In this document: positions 44,291-52,345 of the stretch, piece by piece
Numbering within the stretch: the stretch's first letter is position 1
Layout of the letters: each line of letters begins with the position of its first letter
Assembly: GCF_002899455.1 (NCBI RefSeq)
Contig: NZ_PPFB01000001.1
Span: forward strand, 4,061,001-4,125,000
Direction: 5' to 3'
DNA: 64,000 nucleotides
Origin: Streptomyces sp. DH-12
GTDB lineage: Bacteria; Actinomycetota; Actinomycetes; Streptomycetales; Streptomycetaceae
Position numbers and translations under genes: made by a program
The notes under the pieces: generated by a model
Databases searched by the model: none
What the model was told of the DNA's origin: nothing
Seen by the model: the letters and a program-made list of their open reading frames with translations, nothing else

Positions 44291-44444
44291 CCCCGCCTCA
44301 CCGGACCGACCGCCGGGGGCCCGCGCGACACCTGTCGCGCGGGCCCCCGCGCATGTGTGCCCCTCCGGCCGCAACGCCGCCTGCCCGATACCCGATCGGC
44401 TCCCCGGCCGCGTCCGGCTATGCTCGGGGAGGCAACATCGCCAG

Positions 44445-44517
44445 GGGCCCTTAGCTCAATTGGCAGAGCAGTGGACTTTTAATCCATTGGTTGTGGGTTC
44501 GAGTCCCACAGGGCCTA
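44445..44517 (+). tRNA. tRNA-Lys (TTT)
   Basis: 73 nt, acceptor stem GGGCCCT/AGGGCCT with a first G-T pair, anticodon loop CTTTTAA (TTT), T-loop TTCGAGT. A TATGCT at 44419-44424 is a likely -10 element. Confidence 0.95.
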
Positions 44518-44550
44518 CCTCCCGCGGGAGGGGGAGCCCCCCGACGCGCG

Positions 44551-44591
44551 GAACGGCGCTCGTACCGGCCAGGCCGGTACGAGCGCCGTTC
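44551..44591. terminator. Very long perfect hairpin between tRNA-Lys and DUF3040
   Basis: A 41-base near-palindrome: two perfectly complementary 20-base arms (44551-44570 and 44572-44591) around a single A. It lies 33 bases past tRNA-Lys and 21 bases past the opposing DUF3040 stop, so it can stop both transcripts. Confidence 0.85.
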
Positions 44592-44612
44592 GCGTCTCCA
44601 GGAAGGGGCGGA

Positions 44613-44906
44613 TCAGTACGGTGACGGGCGCCGGGCGGCGCTCTCGTCCGGGCGCCGGTAGGGGTCGATGAGCTGCACGCCGATCCCGCTGGTCACCAGG
44701 CCCGCCGCGATCAGCAGCCCGTCGGGGACGACGATGCCCGCGACCAGCATGCCCAGCCCGATGACCAGCACCCACCAGGCGCCGGCGCGCCGGTACTCGC
44801 GCGGGCGGGCCGGGCGGCCGGTGGCCAGGGAACGGGCGAAACGGGGGTCCTCGTGCTCGAGTCGGGCCGCGAGGTCGACCAGGCGATCGTCGTCGGACTG
44901 GGGCAC
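44613..44906 (-). CDS. DUF3040 membrane protein
   Basis: The protein has 97 residues. The N-terminus SDDDRLVDLAARLEHEDPRFARSLATGRP is the DUF3040 signature (an acidic start, then LE-DP-FA). Two helices follow: about 42-59 and 63-79. The GTG start has GGAAGGAGGAGCC upstream. The family is widespread in actinobacteria without known function. It is convergent with tRNA-Lys and divergent from the histidine kinase. Confidence 0.85.
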   Translation of the reverse strand: MPQSDDDRLVDLAARLEHEDPRFARSLATGRPARPREYRRAGAWWVLVIGLGMLVAGIVVPDGLLIAAGLVTSGIGVQLIDPYRRPDESAARRPSPY

Positions 44907-45299
44907 GGCTCCTCCTTCCCAGGGGGTGGCCGCCCGGTCACACCGTCGACGGCCGTCGCTCCGAGCACCGGGACGTGCGCGAACCGCCGGCTTGCCGCGA
45001 ACGCGGGCCGTTGTCCTGGAGTGTGCCCGTGCGCCGAGGTCGTCACCCGCCCGGTACGGAGCCTCCAGCGTGGCCCGTACCGCTCCGCCGGGGCCATCCG
45101 TCGCGCCCCCCATCCCCCTGGGGGACCGGTATCCACGGAAGCACGGGCACGGGGCCGCCGACGCCGGGAAAATGGGGACTGTCACGGATGGCGCGGGCCC
45201 GGTCCGGGGCGGAGGCTGGACGGTGACGGCCCGCGCCGCGCCCCCGGCCGCGGGCCGTCGGGGGCCTTGAGCGTACCGACGGCGAGGAGGCGGAACCGA
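44907..45299. other. Intergenic region between divergent genes
   Basis: About 390 bases with no supported gene. It should hold the promoters for DUF3040 (left) and the kinase operon (right). I see no convincing -35/-10 pair or large dyad. Confidence 0.4.
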
Positions 45300-46346
45300 G
45301 TGCCTCTGTTCTGGCGCATCTTCCTGCTCAACGCCGTCGTGCTCATCGTCGCCACCGCCCTGCTCCTGGGACCCGTCACCGTGTCCACGCCCGTGCTGCT
45401 CACCGAGGCCGCGGTGCTCACCGTGGGGCTGGCCGCCATGCTCGTCGCCAACGCCCTGCTGCTGCGCGTCGGCCTCGCCCCGCTGCAGCGCCTGACCCGC
45501 GCGATGAACACCACCGACCTGCTCCGCCCGGGGAACCGCCCCGCGGTCGGCGGGCGCGGCGAGATCGCCGAGCTGATCACCACGTACAACACGATGCTCG
45601 ACCGGCTGGAGGACGAGCGGGCCACCAGCAGTGCCCGCGCGCTGTCCGCGCAGGAGGCGGAACGCCGCCGTGTCGCCCGTGAGCTGCACGACGAGGTGGG
45701 CCAGTCGCTGACCGCCGTGCTGCTGCAGCTCAAGCGGGCCGCCGACCACGCTCCGGCCGAGCTCGGCGACGAGCTGCGCCAGGTGCAGGAGACCACCCGC
45801 GCCTCCCTGGAGGAGATCCGGCGGATCGCCCGCCGGCTGCGCCCCGGCGTGCTGGACGAGCTGGGCCTGGCCAGTGCCCTCAAGGCGCTCGCCACCGAGT
45901 TCGGCGGTCCCGGGCTGAGCGTCCAGCACTGCCTCGACCCCGACCTGCCCGAGCTGGACCGCGAGTCGGAGCTGGTGCTCTACCGGGTCGCGCAGGAGGG
46001 CCTCACCAACATCGCCCGGCACGCGGGGGCCCGCCGCGCCGAGCTGGCCCTGCGGAGCACCCCCGGCGGGGTCGAGCTGCGGGTCCGCGACGACGGCCGC
46101 GGCATCGGCGGCGCGGACGAGGGCGCCGGCATCCGCGGCATGCGGGAGCGGGCGCTGCTCGTGGGCGCCGAGCTGACCGTGGAGCCCCGTGCCGCCGGCG
46201 GTACGGAGCTGCGGCTCGCCGTGCCCGTTCCCGCGCGTTTCCCCGCGCACGTCCTCGTCCCCGTACGGCCCGTGCGGGCGTCCGCCTCCTCGACCGCTCC
46301 CGCCGTCGTGCGCCGGTCCGCGCCCGCGCACGCCCCGCCCCCGTGA
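45300..46346 (+). CDS. Sensor histidine kinase, NarL-pair type
   Basis: The protein has 348 residues. Two TM helices (about 6-24 and 32-57) with almost no extracytoplasmic loop, a HAMP-like linker (GLAPLQRLTRAMNTTDLLRPGNRP...GEIAELITTYNTMLDRLE), then AQEAERRRVARELHDEVGQSLTAVLLQLK with H130, and an ATPase domain with LVLYRVAQEGLTNIARHAGA, VRDDGRGIGG and GIRGMRERALLVGA. The C-terminal 40 residues are a Val/Ala/Pro-rich tail. The GTG start has GAGGAGGCGG upstream. Its partner regulator follows after 30 bases. Confidence 0.93.
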   Translation: MPLFWRIFLLNAVVLIVATALLLGPVTVSTPVLLTEAAVLTVGLAAMLVANALLLRVGLAPLQRLTRAMNTTDLLRPGNRPAVGGRGEIAELITTYNTMLDRLEDERATSSARALSAQEAERRRVARELHDEVGQSLTAVLLQLKRAADHAPAELGDELRQVQETTRASLEEIRRIARRLRPGVLDELGLASALKALATEFGGPGLSVQHCLDPDLPELDRESELVLYRVAQEGLTNIARHAGARRAELALRSTPGGVELRVRDDGRGIGGADEGAGIRGMRERALLVGAELTVEPRAAGGTELRLAVPVPARFPAHVLVPVRPVRASASSTAPAVVRRSAPAHAPPP

Positions 46347-46376
46347 CCGACGTCCCCCGACCGGAAACGCTGAACC

Positions 46377-47036
46377 ATGACCGACCCGTCCCCCGCCCGC
46401 ATCCTCCTCGCCGACGATCACGCCCTGGTCCGCCGGGGGGTCCGACTCATCCTGGACGGCGAACCGGATCTGACCGTGGTGGCGGAGGCCGCCGACGGCG
46501 CCGAAGCCCTCGGACTGGCCCGGGAGCACCGCCCCGACCTGGCCATCCTCGACATCGCCATGCCGCGCCTGACCGGTCTGCAGGCGGCCCGTGAGCTCTC
46601 TCGCACCCTGCCGGAGACCCGGATCCTCGTGCTGACCATGTACGACAACGAGCAGTTCTTCTTCGAGGCGCTGGCCGCCGGCGCCTCGGGCTACGTCCTG
46701 AAGTCGGTCGCCGACCGCGATCTCGTCGAGGCCTGCCACGCCACCATGCGGGGCGAGCCCTTCCTCTACCCGGGGGCGGTCAACGCCCTCATCCACAACT
46801 ACCTCGACCTCGCGCGGGAGGGCCGGACGCTGCCCGCGAAGGCCATCACCGACCGGGAGGAGCAGATCCTCAAGCTGGTCGCCGAGGGCCACACCTCCCA
46901 GCAGATCGCGGACCTGCTGGTGATCAGCCCCAAGACGGTGGAGCGGCACCGTGCCAATCTGCTCGCCAAACTGGGCCTCAGGGACCGGCTGGAGCTCACC
47001 CGCTACGCCATCCGGGTCGGCCTGATCGAGCCCTGA
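46377..47036 (+). CDS. Response regulator, NarL/LuxR family
   Basis: The protein has 219 residues. The receiver has DD at 13-14, phosphoacceptor D59 in AILDIAMPR, T in VLTMYD and K in YVLKSV. The LuxR helix-turn-helix is ITDREEQILKLVAEGHTSQQIADLLVISPKTVERHRANLLAKLGLRDR. It pairs with the kinase just upstream. The target genes are not evident; the adjacent riboflavin-like gene has its own gap of about 110 bases and may be independent. Confidence 0.94.
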   Translation: MTDPSPARILLADDHALVRRGVRLILDGEPDLTVVAEAADGAEALGLAREHRPDLAILDIAMPRLTGLQAARELSRTLPETRILVLTMYDNEQFFFEALAAGASGYVLKSVADRDLVEACHATMRGEPFLYPGAVNALIHNYLDLAREGRTLPAKAITDREEQILKLVAEGHTSQQIADLLVISPKTVERHRANLLAKLGLRDRLELTRYAIRVGLIEP

Positions 47037-47145
47037 CACCGGTCCCGGCGGCCGGGGCACGGTCCGCTCCCCGCCGCACGGGTTGCCAGACTGGACGCGG
47101 ACCGCGCAGCGGTCCCGCCGCCACCCGCACCCGGAGAGCCCGCCG

Positions 47146-48279
47146 ATGCCGCACCCGTACGTCCTGCTGTCCGCCGCCGTCTCCCTCGACGGCTACCTGG
47201 ACGACACCGGCCCGGAGCGGCTGCTGCTGTCGAGCCCGGCCGACTTCGACCGGGTCGACGAGGTACGGGCCTCCGTGGACGCCGTCCTGGTCGGCGCCGG
47301 CACCCTGCGCGCCGACAACCCCCGTCTGCTGGTCAACTCGCCCGAGCGCCGCGCCGCCCGGGTCGCGGACGGCAGGCCGGAGTACCCGCTGAAGGTCACG
47401 GTGAGCGGCTCCGGCGACCTGGACCCGGCGGCGCGGTTCTGGCACACCGGCGGCGAGAAGGTCCTCTACACCACCGACGAGGGCGCCGGACGGGCCCGCG
47501 CCCTCGGTCTCGCCGCCGACGTCGTCCCGCTCGGCGACGGCCTGGACTGGCGGCGGCTGCTGGAGCACCTGCACGACGAGCGCGGGGTGCGGCGCCTGAT
47601 GGTCGAGGGCGGCGGGCGGATCCACACCCAGCTGATGACCCAGGGCCTCGCCGACGAGCTGCAGCTCGTCCTCGCCCCGCTGTTCGTCGGCGACCCGGAC
47701 GCCCCCCGGCTGTTCGGCCCCGGCTCCTACCAGGGCGGCCGGCTGCGGCTGGTCGAGACCCGGCCCGTCGGCGACGTCGTCCTGATGCGCTACGAGCCCA
47801 CCGCGCCCGGCACCGGCGCGCTGCCCTCCGCGGCCGACCACCATTGGCTCGCCCTCGCCTGCGAGCTGGCCGCGCTGTGCCCGCCCTCCGAGACCGCGTT
47901 CAGCGTCGGCGCGGTCGTGGTCGCCGCCGACGGCACCGAGTTGGCGCGGGGGTACTCCCGTGAGGGCGGCGACCCCGTGGTGCACGCGGAGGAGGCCGCG
48001 CTCGCCAGGACCGACCCCACCGACCCGCGGCTGGCCGGCGCCACCGTCTACTCCAGCCTGGAGCCGTGCGCCCGTCGCGCGTCCCGGCCGGCGCCCTGCG
48101 CGCGGCTGATCCTGGACGCGGGGGTGCGCCGGGTGGTCACGGCCTGGCGGGAGCCGGACACCTTCGTGGCGGACGCCGACGGCAGCGCGGTGCTGGCGGA
48201 CGGCGGCGCCACGGTGCTGGTCCTGCCGGAGTACGAGCAGCGCGCGAAGGCCCCGAACGCGCATCTGCCGGGCGGCTGA
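47146..48279 (+). CDS. RibD-like reductase-deaminase with reversed domain order
   Basis: The protein has 377 residues. The ATG at 47146 follows CCGGAGAG. Residues 1-225 form a RibD_C/dihydrofolate-reductase-like domain: YVLLSAAVSLDGYLDD, AVLVGAGTLRADNPRL, LMVEGGGRIHTQLM. Residues about 240-377 form a cytidine-deaminase-like domain with VVHAEEAAL and SLEPCARRASRPAPCARLIL, the zinc-binding HAE and PC-x9-C. In normal RibD the deaminase comes first. It may therefore act in riboflavin synthesis (deamination and reduction of the pyrimidine) or in a related pathway. No rib genes lie nearby. Confidence 0.85.
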   Translation: MPHPYVLLSAAVSLDGYLDDTGPERLLLSSPADFDRVDEVRASVDAVLVGAGTLRADNPRLLVNSPERRAARVADGRPEYPLKVTVSGSGDLDPAARFWHTGGEKVLYTTDEGAGRARALGLAADVVPLGDGLDWRRLLEHLHDERGVRRLMVEGGGRIHTQLMTQGLADELQLVLAPLFVGDPDAPRLFGPGSYQGGRLRLVETRPVGDVVLMRYEPTAPGTGALPSAADHHWLALACELAALCPPSETAFSVGAVVVAADGTELARGYSREGGDPVVHAEEAALARTDPTDPRLAGATVYSSLEPCARRASRPAPCARLILDAGVRRVVTAWREPDTFVADADGSAVLADGGATVLVLPEYEQRAKAPNAHLPGG

Positions 48280-48341
48280 TCGCGCCGCCGGGAAGGGATG
48301 TGCGTCGGGCCCCGCGGATGCCGTACACTGGTGATTACCGA

Positions 48342-48415
48342 CGCGGGGTGGAGCAGCTCGGTAGCTCGCTGGGCTCATAACCCAGAGGTCGCAGGTTCAA
48401 ATCCTGTCCCCGCTA
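48342..48415 (+). tRNA. Initiator tRNA-fMet (CAT)
   Basis: 74 nt, acceptor stem CGCGGGG/CCCCGCT with the unpaired first position typical of initiators, anticodon stem CTGGG/CCCAG with three G-C pairs next to the loop TCATAAC. TACACT at 48324-48329 is a plausible -10 element, about 12 bases before the 5' end. Confidence 0.95.
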
Positions 48416-48422
48416 CTGAAGG

Positions 48423-48464
48423 CCGAGGGCCGGAACCCGAAAGGGTTCCGGCCCTCGGTGTTTT
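48423..48464 (+). terminator. Terminator after initiator tRNA
   Basis: Perfect 16-base arms (48423-48438 and 48443-48458) around the tetraloop GAAA, followed by TGTTTT. Confidence 0.9.
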
Positions 48465-48724
48465 CCGTATACCGGCGCCTTGTGCCGGCACCTTTCTCCC
48501 CGCCTCTCACTCAGCGTGAGCGAAGTGCTTCGCAGCGCATAACAACTGACATACCGTCAGGTTCGACCGGTCGTCCGACGCGCGGTCAACTCGCCCTTTT
48601 TCACCCGGTCATGGCGCTTAAGTCCGCACGGAAATCGTGAACGATCAAGAGGAACGGCTTGGAATCCGGCCCCCGCGTCTATTAACGTTCGATAACGCAG
48701 CGCGGTCGTCCCAGCCGTCACAGA

Positions 48725-48880
48725 AGGCGGCTCCGTGCGCACGCGCCGAATCCCGCGAGGGAACCGGGGAACCACCACCATGGGGTGAATCGGGCGGATA
48801 CCGCCGTGAGAACACGGCTCGTATACGCGCGTAGGAGACCTTCCTGCTCCGAACCCGTCAGCTAACCCGGTAGGCGAAGA
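48725..48880 (+). promoter_or_regulatory. Predicted c-di-AMP (ydaO-type) riboswitch
   Basis: The leader of the M23 gene carries the conserved blocks of this class in order: CCGAATCC (from 48747), GGGAACCGGGGAACCA, TGGGGTGAATC (48781-48791), GGAGACCTTCC and CCGAACCCGTCAGCTAACC, then GGTAGGCG. c-di-AMP riboswitches of this class usually switch gene expression off when the ligand is high, and in Streptomyces they precede cell-wall hydrolase genes such as rpfA. The preceding 48465-48724 has no gene and should hold the promoter; an AT-rich spot at 48680-48700 is a candidate. Confidence 0.85.
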
Positions 48881-48903
48881 AGGAAGGAAAGGAGCGCGCC
48901 CAC

Positions 48904-49923
48904 GTGGCGTCAAACCCGCCTGCCCCCGAGGCCCCGTTCCACCCGAGCGACACCTTCGCCTACGGCGCCGACCGCGCCGACGAGGGCCCGTTCGAGGAGT
49001 GGAACCCCACCGCGGAGTCCGTACGGCCCGTGCGCGGGCGGCACCGCGTCGCCAAGCAGCGCGGAGGCGGACTCGCCCGCAGCTCCACCGTCCTGGGCGT
49101 CGGCGTCATAGCCGCCGTCGGCGCCGGCGGCATGGCCAGCGCCCAGACCGGCAAGCCGCCCGTCTCCATCTCCATGCCCGACCTGCCCAACGTGGGTTCC
49201 CTCCTCTCCGAGGAGGAAACGCCCAAGGGCACGAGCACCCCCCTCAGCGACATCGGCATGACCACCGCCGACGCCGAGGAGGGCGCCTCCGGCGCCGGAG
49301 AGGCGCTGCGCGCCCGCATCATGGCCCAGGTCGAGCAGCAGCAGGGGCAGGCGCAGAGCAAGGCCCAGGCCGCCGCCCTCGCCGCCGCCGAGAAGGAGGC
49401 CGCCGAGGCCGCCGCCAAGGCGGAGAAGGAGGCCAAGGAGAAGGCCGAGGCCGCGAAGAAGAGGGCGGAGGAGGAGGCCGCGAAGAAGGCCGAGGCCGAG
49501 CGCCTCGCCGAGCTGGCCAAGCAGTACACCCTGCCGACCTCCTCGTACACCCTCACCTCGACGTTCGGTCAGGCCGGCGCCTACTGGTCCTCCGGCTACC
49601 ACACGGGCCTCGACTTCGCCGCCCCCACCGGCACGCTGATCAAGGCGGTCCACACCGGCACGATCACCGCCGCCGGCTGGGACGGCTCGTACGGCTACAA
49701 GACCGTGCTCACCCTCGACGACGGCACCGAGATCTGGTACGCCCACCAGTCGTCGATCAACGTCAGCGTCGGCCAGAAGGTCACCACCGGCGACGTGATC
49801 GGCCGCGTCGGCGCGACCGGCAACGTCACCGGCGCCCACCTTCACTTCGAGGTCCACCCCGCCGGCTCCTCCGGCGGCGTCGACCCGGCCGCCTGGCTGG
49901 CCGACAAGGGCCTCAGCGTCTGA
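48904..49923 (+). CDS. Secreted M23 peptidase with coiled-coil region
   Basis: The protein has 339 residues. A basic region followed by a hydrophobic segment (about 62-80, ending GMASAQT) is a signal or anchor. Residues 133-207 are an Ala/Lys/Glu coiled coil. The C-terminal LytM domain has HTGLDF (H233, D237), YAHQ (H281) and HLHFEV (H312, H314). Such enzymes cut cross-bridge peptides of peptidoglycan during growth, germination and sporulation. The GTG start has AAAGGAG 9 bases upstream. The c-di-AMP riboswitch in its leader suggests control by cell-wall and turgor state. Confidence 0.93.
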   Translation: MASNPPAPEAPFHPSDTFAYGADRADEGPFEEWNPTAESVRPVRGRHRVAKQRGGGLARSSTVLGVGVIAAVGAGGMASAQTGKPPVSISMPDLPNVGSLLSEEETPKGTSTPLSDIGMTTADAEEGASGAGEALRARIMAQVEQQQGQAQSKAQAAALAAAEKEAAEAAAKAEKEAKEKAEAAKKRAEEEAAKKAEAERLAELAKQYTLPTSSYTLTSTFGQAGAYWSSGYHTGLDFAAPTGTLIKAVHTGTITAAGWDGSYGYKTVLTLDDGTEIWYAHQSSINVSVGQKVTTGDVIGRVGATGNVTGAHLHFEVHPAGSSGGVDPAAWLADKGLSV

Positions 49924-50026
49924 ACCACCCGGCGGCCGCGTCCCGGCCGCCGACGCCGCGAACGCCGGCGGCCCCGACGACGCCCCCCCGACGTCAGGGC
50001 TGCCGGTCCCGCATGTCCGGGGCTCC

Positions 50027-51364
50027 TCAGCGGCGGTAGGGGTGCTCCCCGTACGCCGGATACGGATGGCCGTGGGGCGGCTGCCCGTACGCCTGCCACG
50101 GCGCGGGGACGGGCCCGTACGCCCATGCCGCGCCGTACGGCACCGGGGGCGCCGTGAGGCGGGCCGCGTGCTCCAGTGCCGGACGGGCCGCCGCGCGCCG
50201 GTGCCACAGCTCCAGCAGCAGTTCCCGCTCCCGGCTCACGAAGTCCGGTCCCGCCTTCCCCGCACGGCCCCGGTGCCGCAGGAACGCCAGCGAGGTCGCG
50301 TACGCCTCGTACTGGGCGACCGCGCGCGCCGCGGGCCTGCCCCCGTGCTCGCGCGCGAACTTCCGGGCGAGGCGCCGGGCCCGCATCGAGCCCAGCGCGA
50401 ACGGCTCCGCGGGACGCAGCCAGCCGGCGGCCACGTACGCGGGCAGCTCCGTGCGCACGGTCCGCAGCTCCCGCTGCCGCGTCCACACCACCAGCCAGGT
50501 CAGCAGCCCGAACGCGGGCACCATGAACGCCCCGTACACCGCGAGGAAGCCGAACTGGCCGAGCATGACGGAGCCGTTCCACAGGGCGTGCATGCCCATC
50601 GCGAGGAGCAGCCCGGCGACCGGGAAGAGCACGCGCCGCACCCGCTGCCGGTCGGCGGACAGCGCGGCCGCGCCGAAGCCGATGCCGGTGAGCACGGTGA
50701 ACAGGGGGTGCGCGAAGGGCGACATGACGATGCGGACGAAGAAGGTCGCCGCGGTGACCGAGGCGATGCCGCTGCCGCCGGTGAGCTGGTCGGTGCCGAA
50801 GGCGTTGCCGAGGTAGAGGACGTTCTCGGTGAACGCGAAGCCGGTCGCGGTGAACCCGGCCGCCACCACGCCGTCGAGGATCCCGTTGACGTCGCGTCTG
50901 CGGAAGAGGAAGAGCAGCAGCACCGCCGCCGCCTTCGCGGTCTCCTCCACGACCGGCGCTATCACCGTCGTGCCCAGGGTGTCGGCGCCGGCCGGGTCGG
51001 CGGTGGTCGACGCTATCCACCGGGTGGCGAAACTGTTCGCCACGATCGCCATGAGCGCCGCCGCGCACGCCCCCCAGGCGAAGGCGAACAGCAGGTTCCG
51101 CCAGGGCCCCGGGTCCACCCGGCCCAGCCAGCGGAACGCCGCGAGCAGCAGGGGGACCGGCAGCACGGCCAGCCCGAGGCCGACCAGGAAGCCCTCGGTG
51201 CCCGTCTGCTCCCTGACCAGCGCGAGGATCACCAGCCCGGACAGGGCCAGCAGTGTGACCACCGCTCCGTAGCGCACCGCGGGGCGCTGCCACCAGTGCG
51301 GGTGCCGCAGCGTGCTGCCGGGAGCTGCGCCGGGGTACGGCGGGTACGGAGGGCTGCTGGCCAC
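50027..51364 (-). CDS. PrsW-family intramembrane metalloprotease
   Basis: This 445-residue multispanning protein has the PrsW signature: VVEETAK (EExxK), FAFTEN (FxxxEN) and later histidines AHPLFT and MHALWN. About eight TM helices span residues 30-270. A Pro-rich N-terminus and a polar C-terminal tail of about 130 residues (ending GHPYPAYGEHPYRR) are cytoplasmic. PrsW cleaves anti-sigma factors in Bacillus; actinobacterial members have no proven target. It lies tail to tail with the M23 gene and in the same direction as trmB. Confidence 0.9.
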   Translation of the reverse strand: MASSPPYPPYPGAAPGSTLRHPHWWQRPAVRYGAVVTLLALSGLVILALVREQTGTEGFLVGLGLAVLPVPLLLAAFRWLGRVDPGPWRNLLFAFAWGACAAALMAIVANSFATRWIASTTADPAGADTLGTTVIAPVVEETAKAAAVLLLFLFRRRDVNGILDGVVAAGFTATGFAFTENVLYLGNAFGTDQLTGGSGIASVTAATFFVRIVMSPFAHPLFTVLTGIGFGAAALSADRQRVRRVLFPVAGLLLAMGMHALWNGSVMLGQFGFLAVYGAFMVPAFGLLTWLVVWTRQRELRTVRTELPAYVAAGWLRPAEPFALGSMRARRLARKFAREHGGRPAARAVAQYEAYATSLAFLRHRGRAGKAGPDFVSRERELLLELWHRRAAARPALEHAARLTAPPVPYGAAWAYGPVPAPWQAYGQPPHGHPYPAYGEHPYRR

Positions 51365-51423
51365 GGATTCGACCCTAACGAGAAAGGGGCAGGGCTGCGT
51401 GCCGGCTCAGGGGCTCGGGGAGG

Positions 51424-52275
51424 TCAGGCGGGGTCCCCGGTCCGGCGCCCGGCACGGTCGTCGTGCGGTACGCGGCGGAAGAGCAGGTCGTTCACCACAT
51501 GCCCCTTGTCCAGCCCCTGCCGCTCGAAACGGGTGAGCGGCCGGAACTCCGGACGCGGCGCGAAACCGCCGTCCGCCCGCGTGTTCTCGTAGGCGGGGTG
51601 CGCGGTGAGCACCTCGAGCATCTGCTCGGCGTACGGCTCCCAGTCGGTGGCGCAGTGCACGAGCGCGCCCGGCGCCAGGCGGGACGCGGCGAGGGTGAGG
51701 AACTCGGGCTGGATCAGCCGCCGCTTGTGGTGCCGCTTCTTCGGCCAGGGGTCCGGGAAGAAGACGCGCAGCCCGCTCAGTGAGTCCGGGGCGAGCATCT
51801 CGCGCAGCAGGATGATCGCGTCCCCGTTCGCCACCCGTACGTGGGTCAGTCCGCGCTCCTCGGCGAGGTGCAGCAGGTGGCCCTGGCCGGGGGTGTGGAC
51901 GTCCACGGCGAGGATGTTCGTCCCCGGGTCGGCGGCGGCCATCTCGGCGGTGGCCTCGCCCATGCCGAAGCCGATCTCCAGGACGACCGGCCGGTCGTTC
52001 CCGAACAGCTCGGCCAGGTCCAGGCGGCGGCTGCCGTCGATGTCGAGCCCCCACACCGGCCACAGCCGCTGCAGGGCGTCCGCCTGGCCTGCGGTGACCC
52101 GGCTGCGGCGGGGCTGGAAGCTGCGGATCCGCCGCTCGAAGTGCGATCCGGCGGGATCCGGCCTCGGGCCGTCGGGGAAGCGCGGCTCCCCCTTCGCGCG
52201 GTCGCGGCGGGCCCGCGCGCCGGGCTGCTGCGCGGCGTGCGGTGCTTCGGGGGTGCTCATCACGGATTCAGACAC
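51424..52275 (-). CDS. trmB: tRNA (guanine-N7-)-methyltransferase
   Basis: This 283-residue enzyme methylates G46 of tRNA. The SAM motif is VVLEIGFGMGEATAEMAAADPG; the catalytic and tRNA-contact block is RVFFPDPWPKKRHHKRRLIQPEF. The N-terminal 60 residues are an Arg/Pro-rich extension. The GTG at 52275 was preferred because GAGGG lies just upstream; the ATG at 52260 has no ribosome site. It is in the same direction as the downstream PrsW gene, 59 bases apart. Confidence 0.95.
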   Translation of the reverse strand: MSESVMSTPEAPHAAQQPGARARRDRAKGEPRFPDGPRPDPAGSHFERRIRSFQPRRSRVTAGQADALQRLWPVWGLDIDGSRRLDLAELFGNDRPVVLEIGFGMGEATAEMAAADPGTNILAVDVHTPGQGHLLHLAEERGLTHVRVANGDAIILLREMLAPDSLSGLRVFFPDPWPKKRHHKRRLIQPEFLTLAASRLAPGALVHCATDWEPYAEQMLEVLTAHPAYENTRADGGFAPRPEFRPLTRFERQGLDKGHVVNDLLFRRVPHDDRAGRRTGDPA

Positions 52276-52345
52276 AGTGCCCTCGATTTTACGGGGACGG
52301 CGCGCACGTCCGCCCGGCCCCACGGACCGGTCCCACGACCCGCTC

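Noticed and set aside
41843..44374. An 843-codon open frame on the - strand opposite the DEAD-box helicase
   Set aside because: Its Val/Ala/Thr repeats are the reverse reading of the RGD repeats; the + strand has all helicase motifs.
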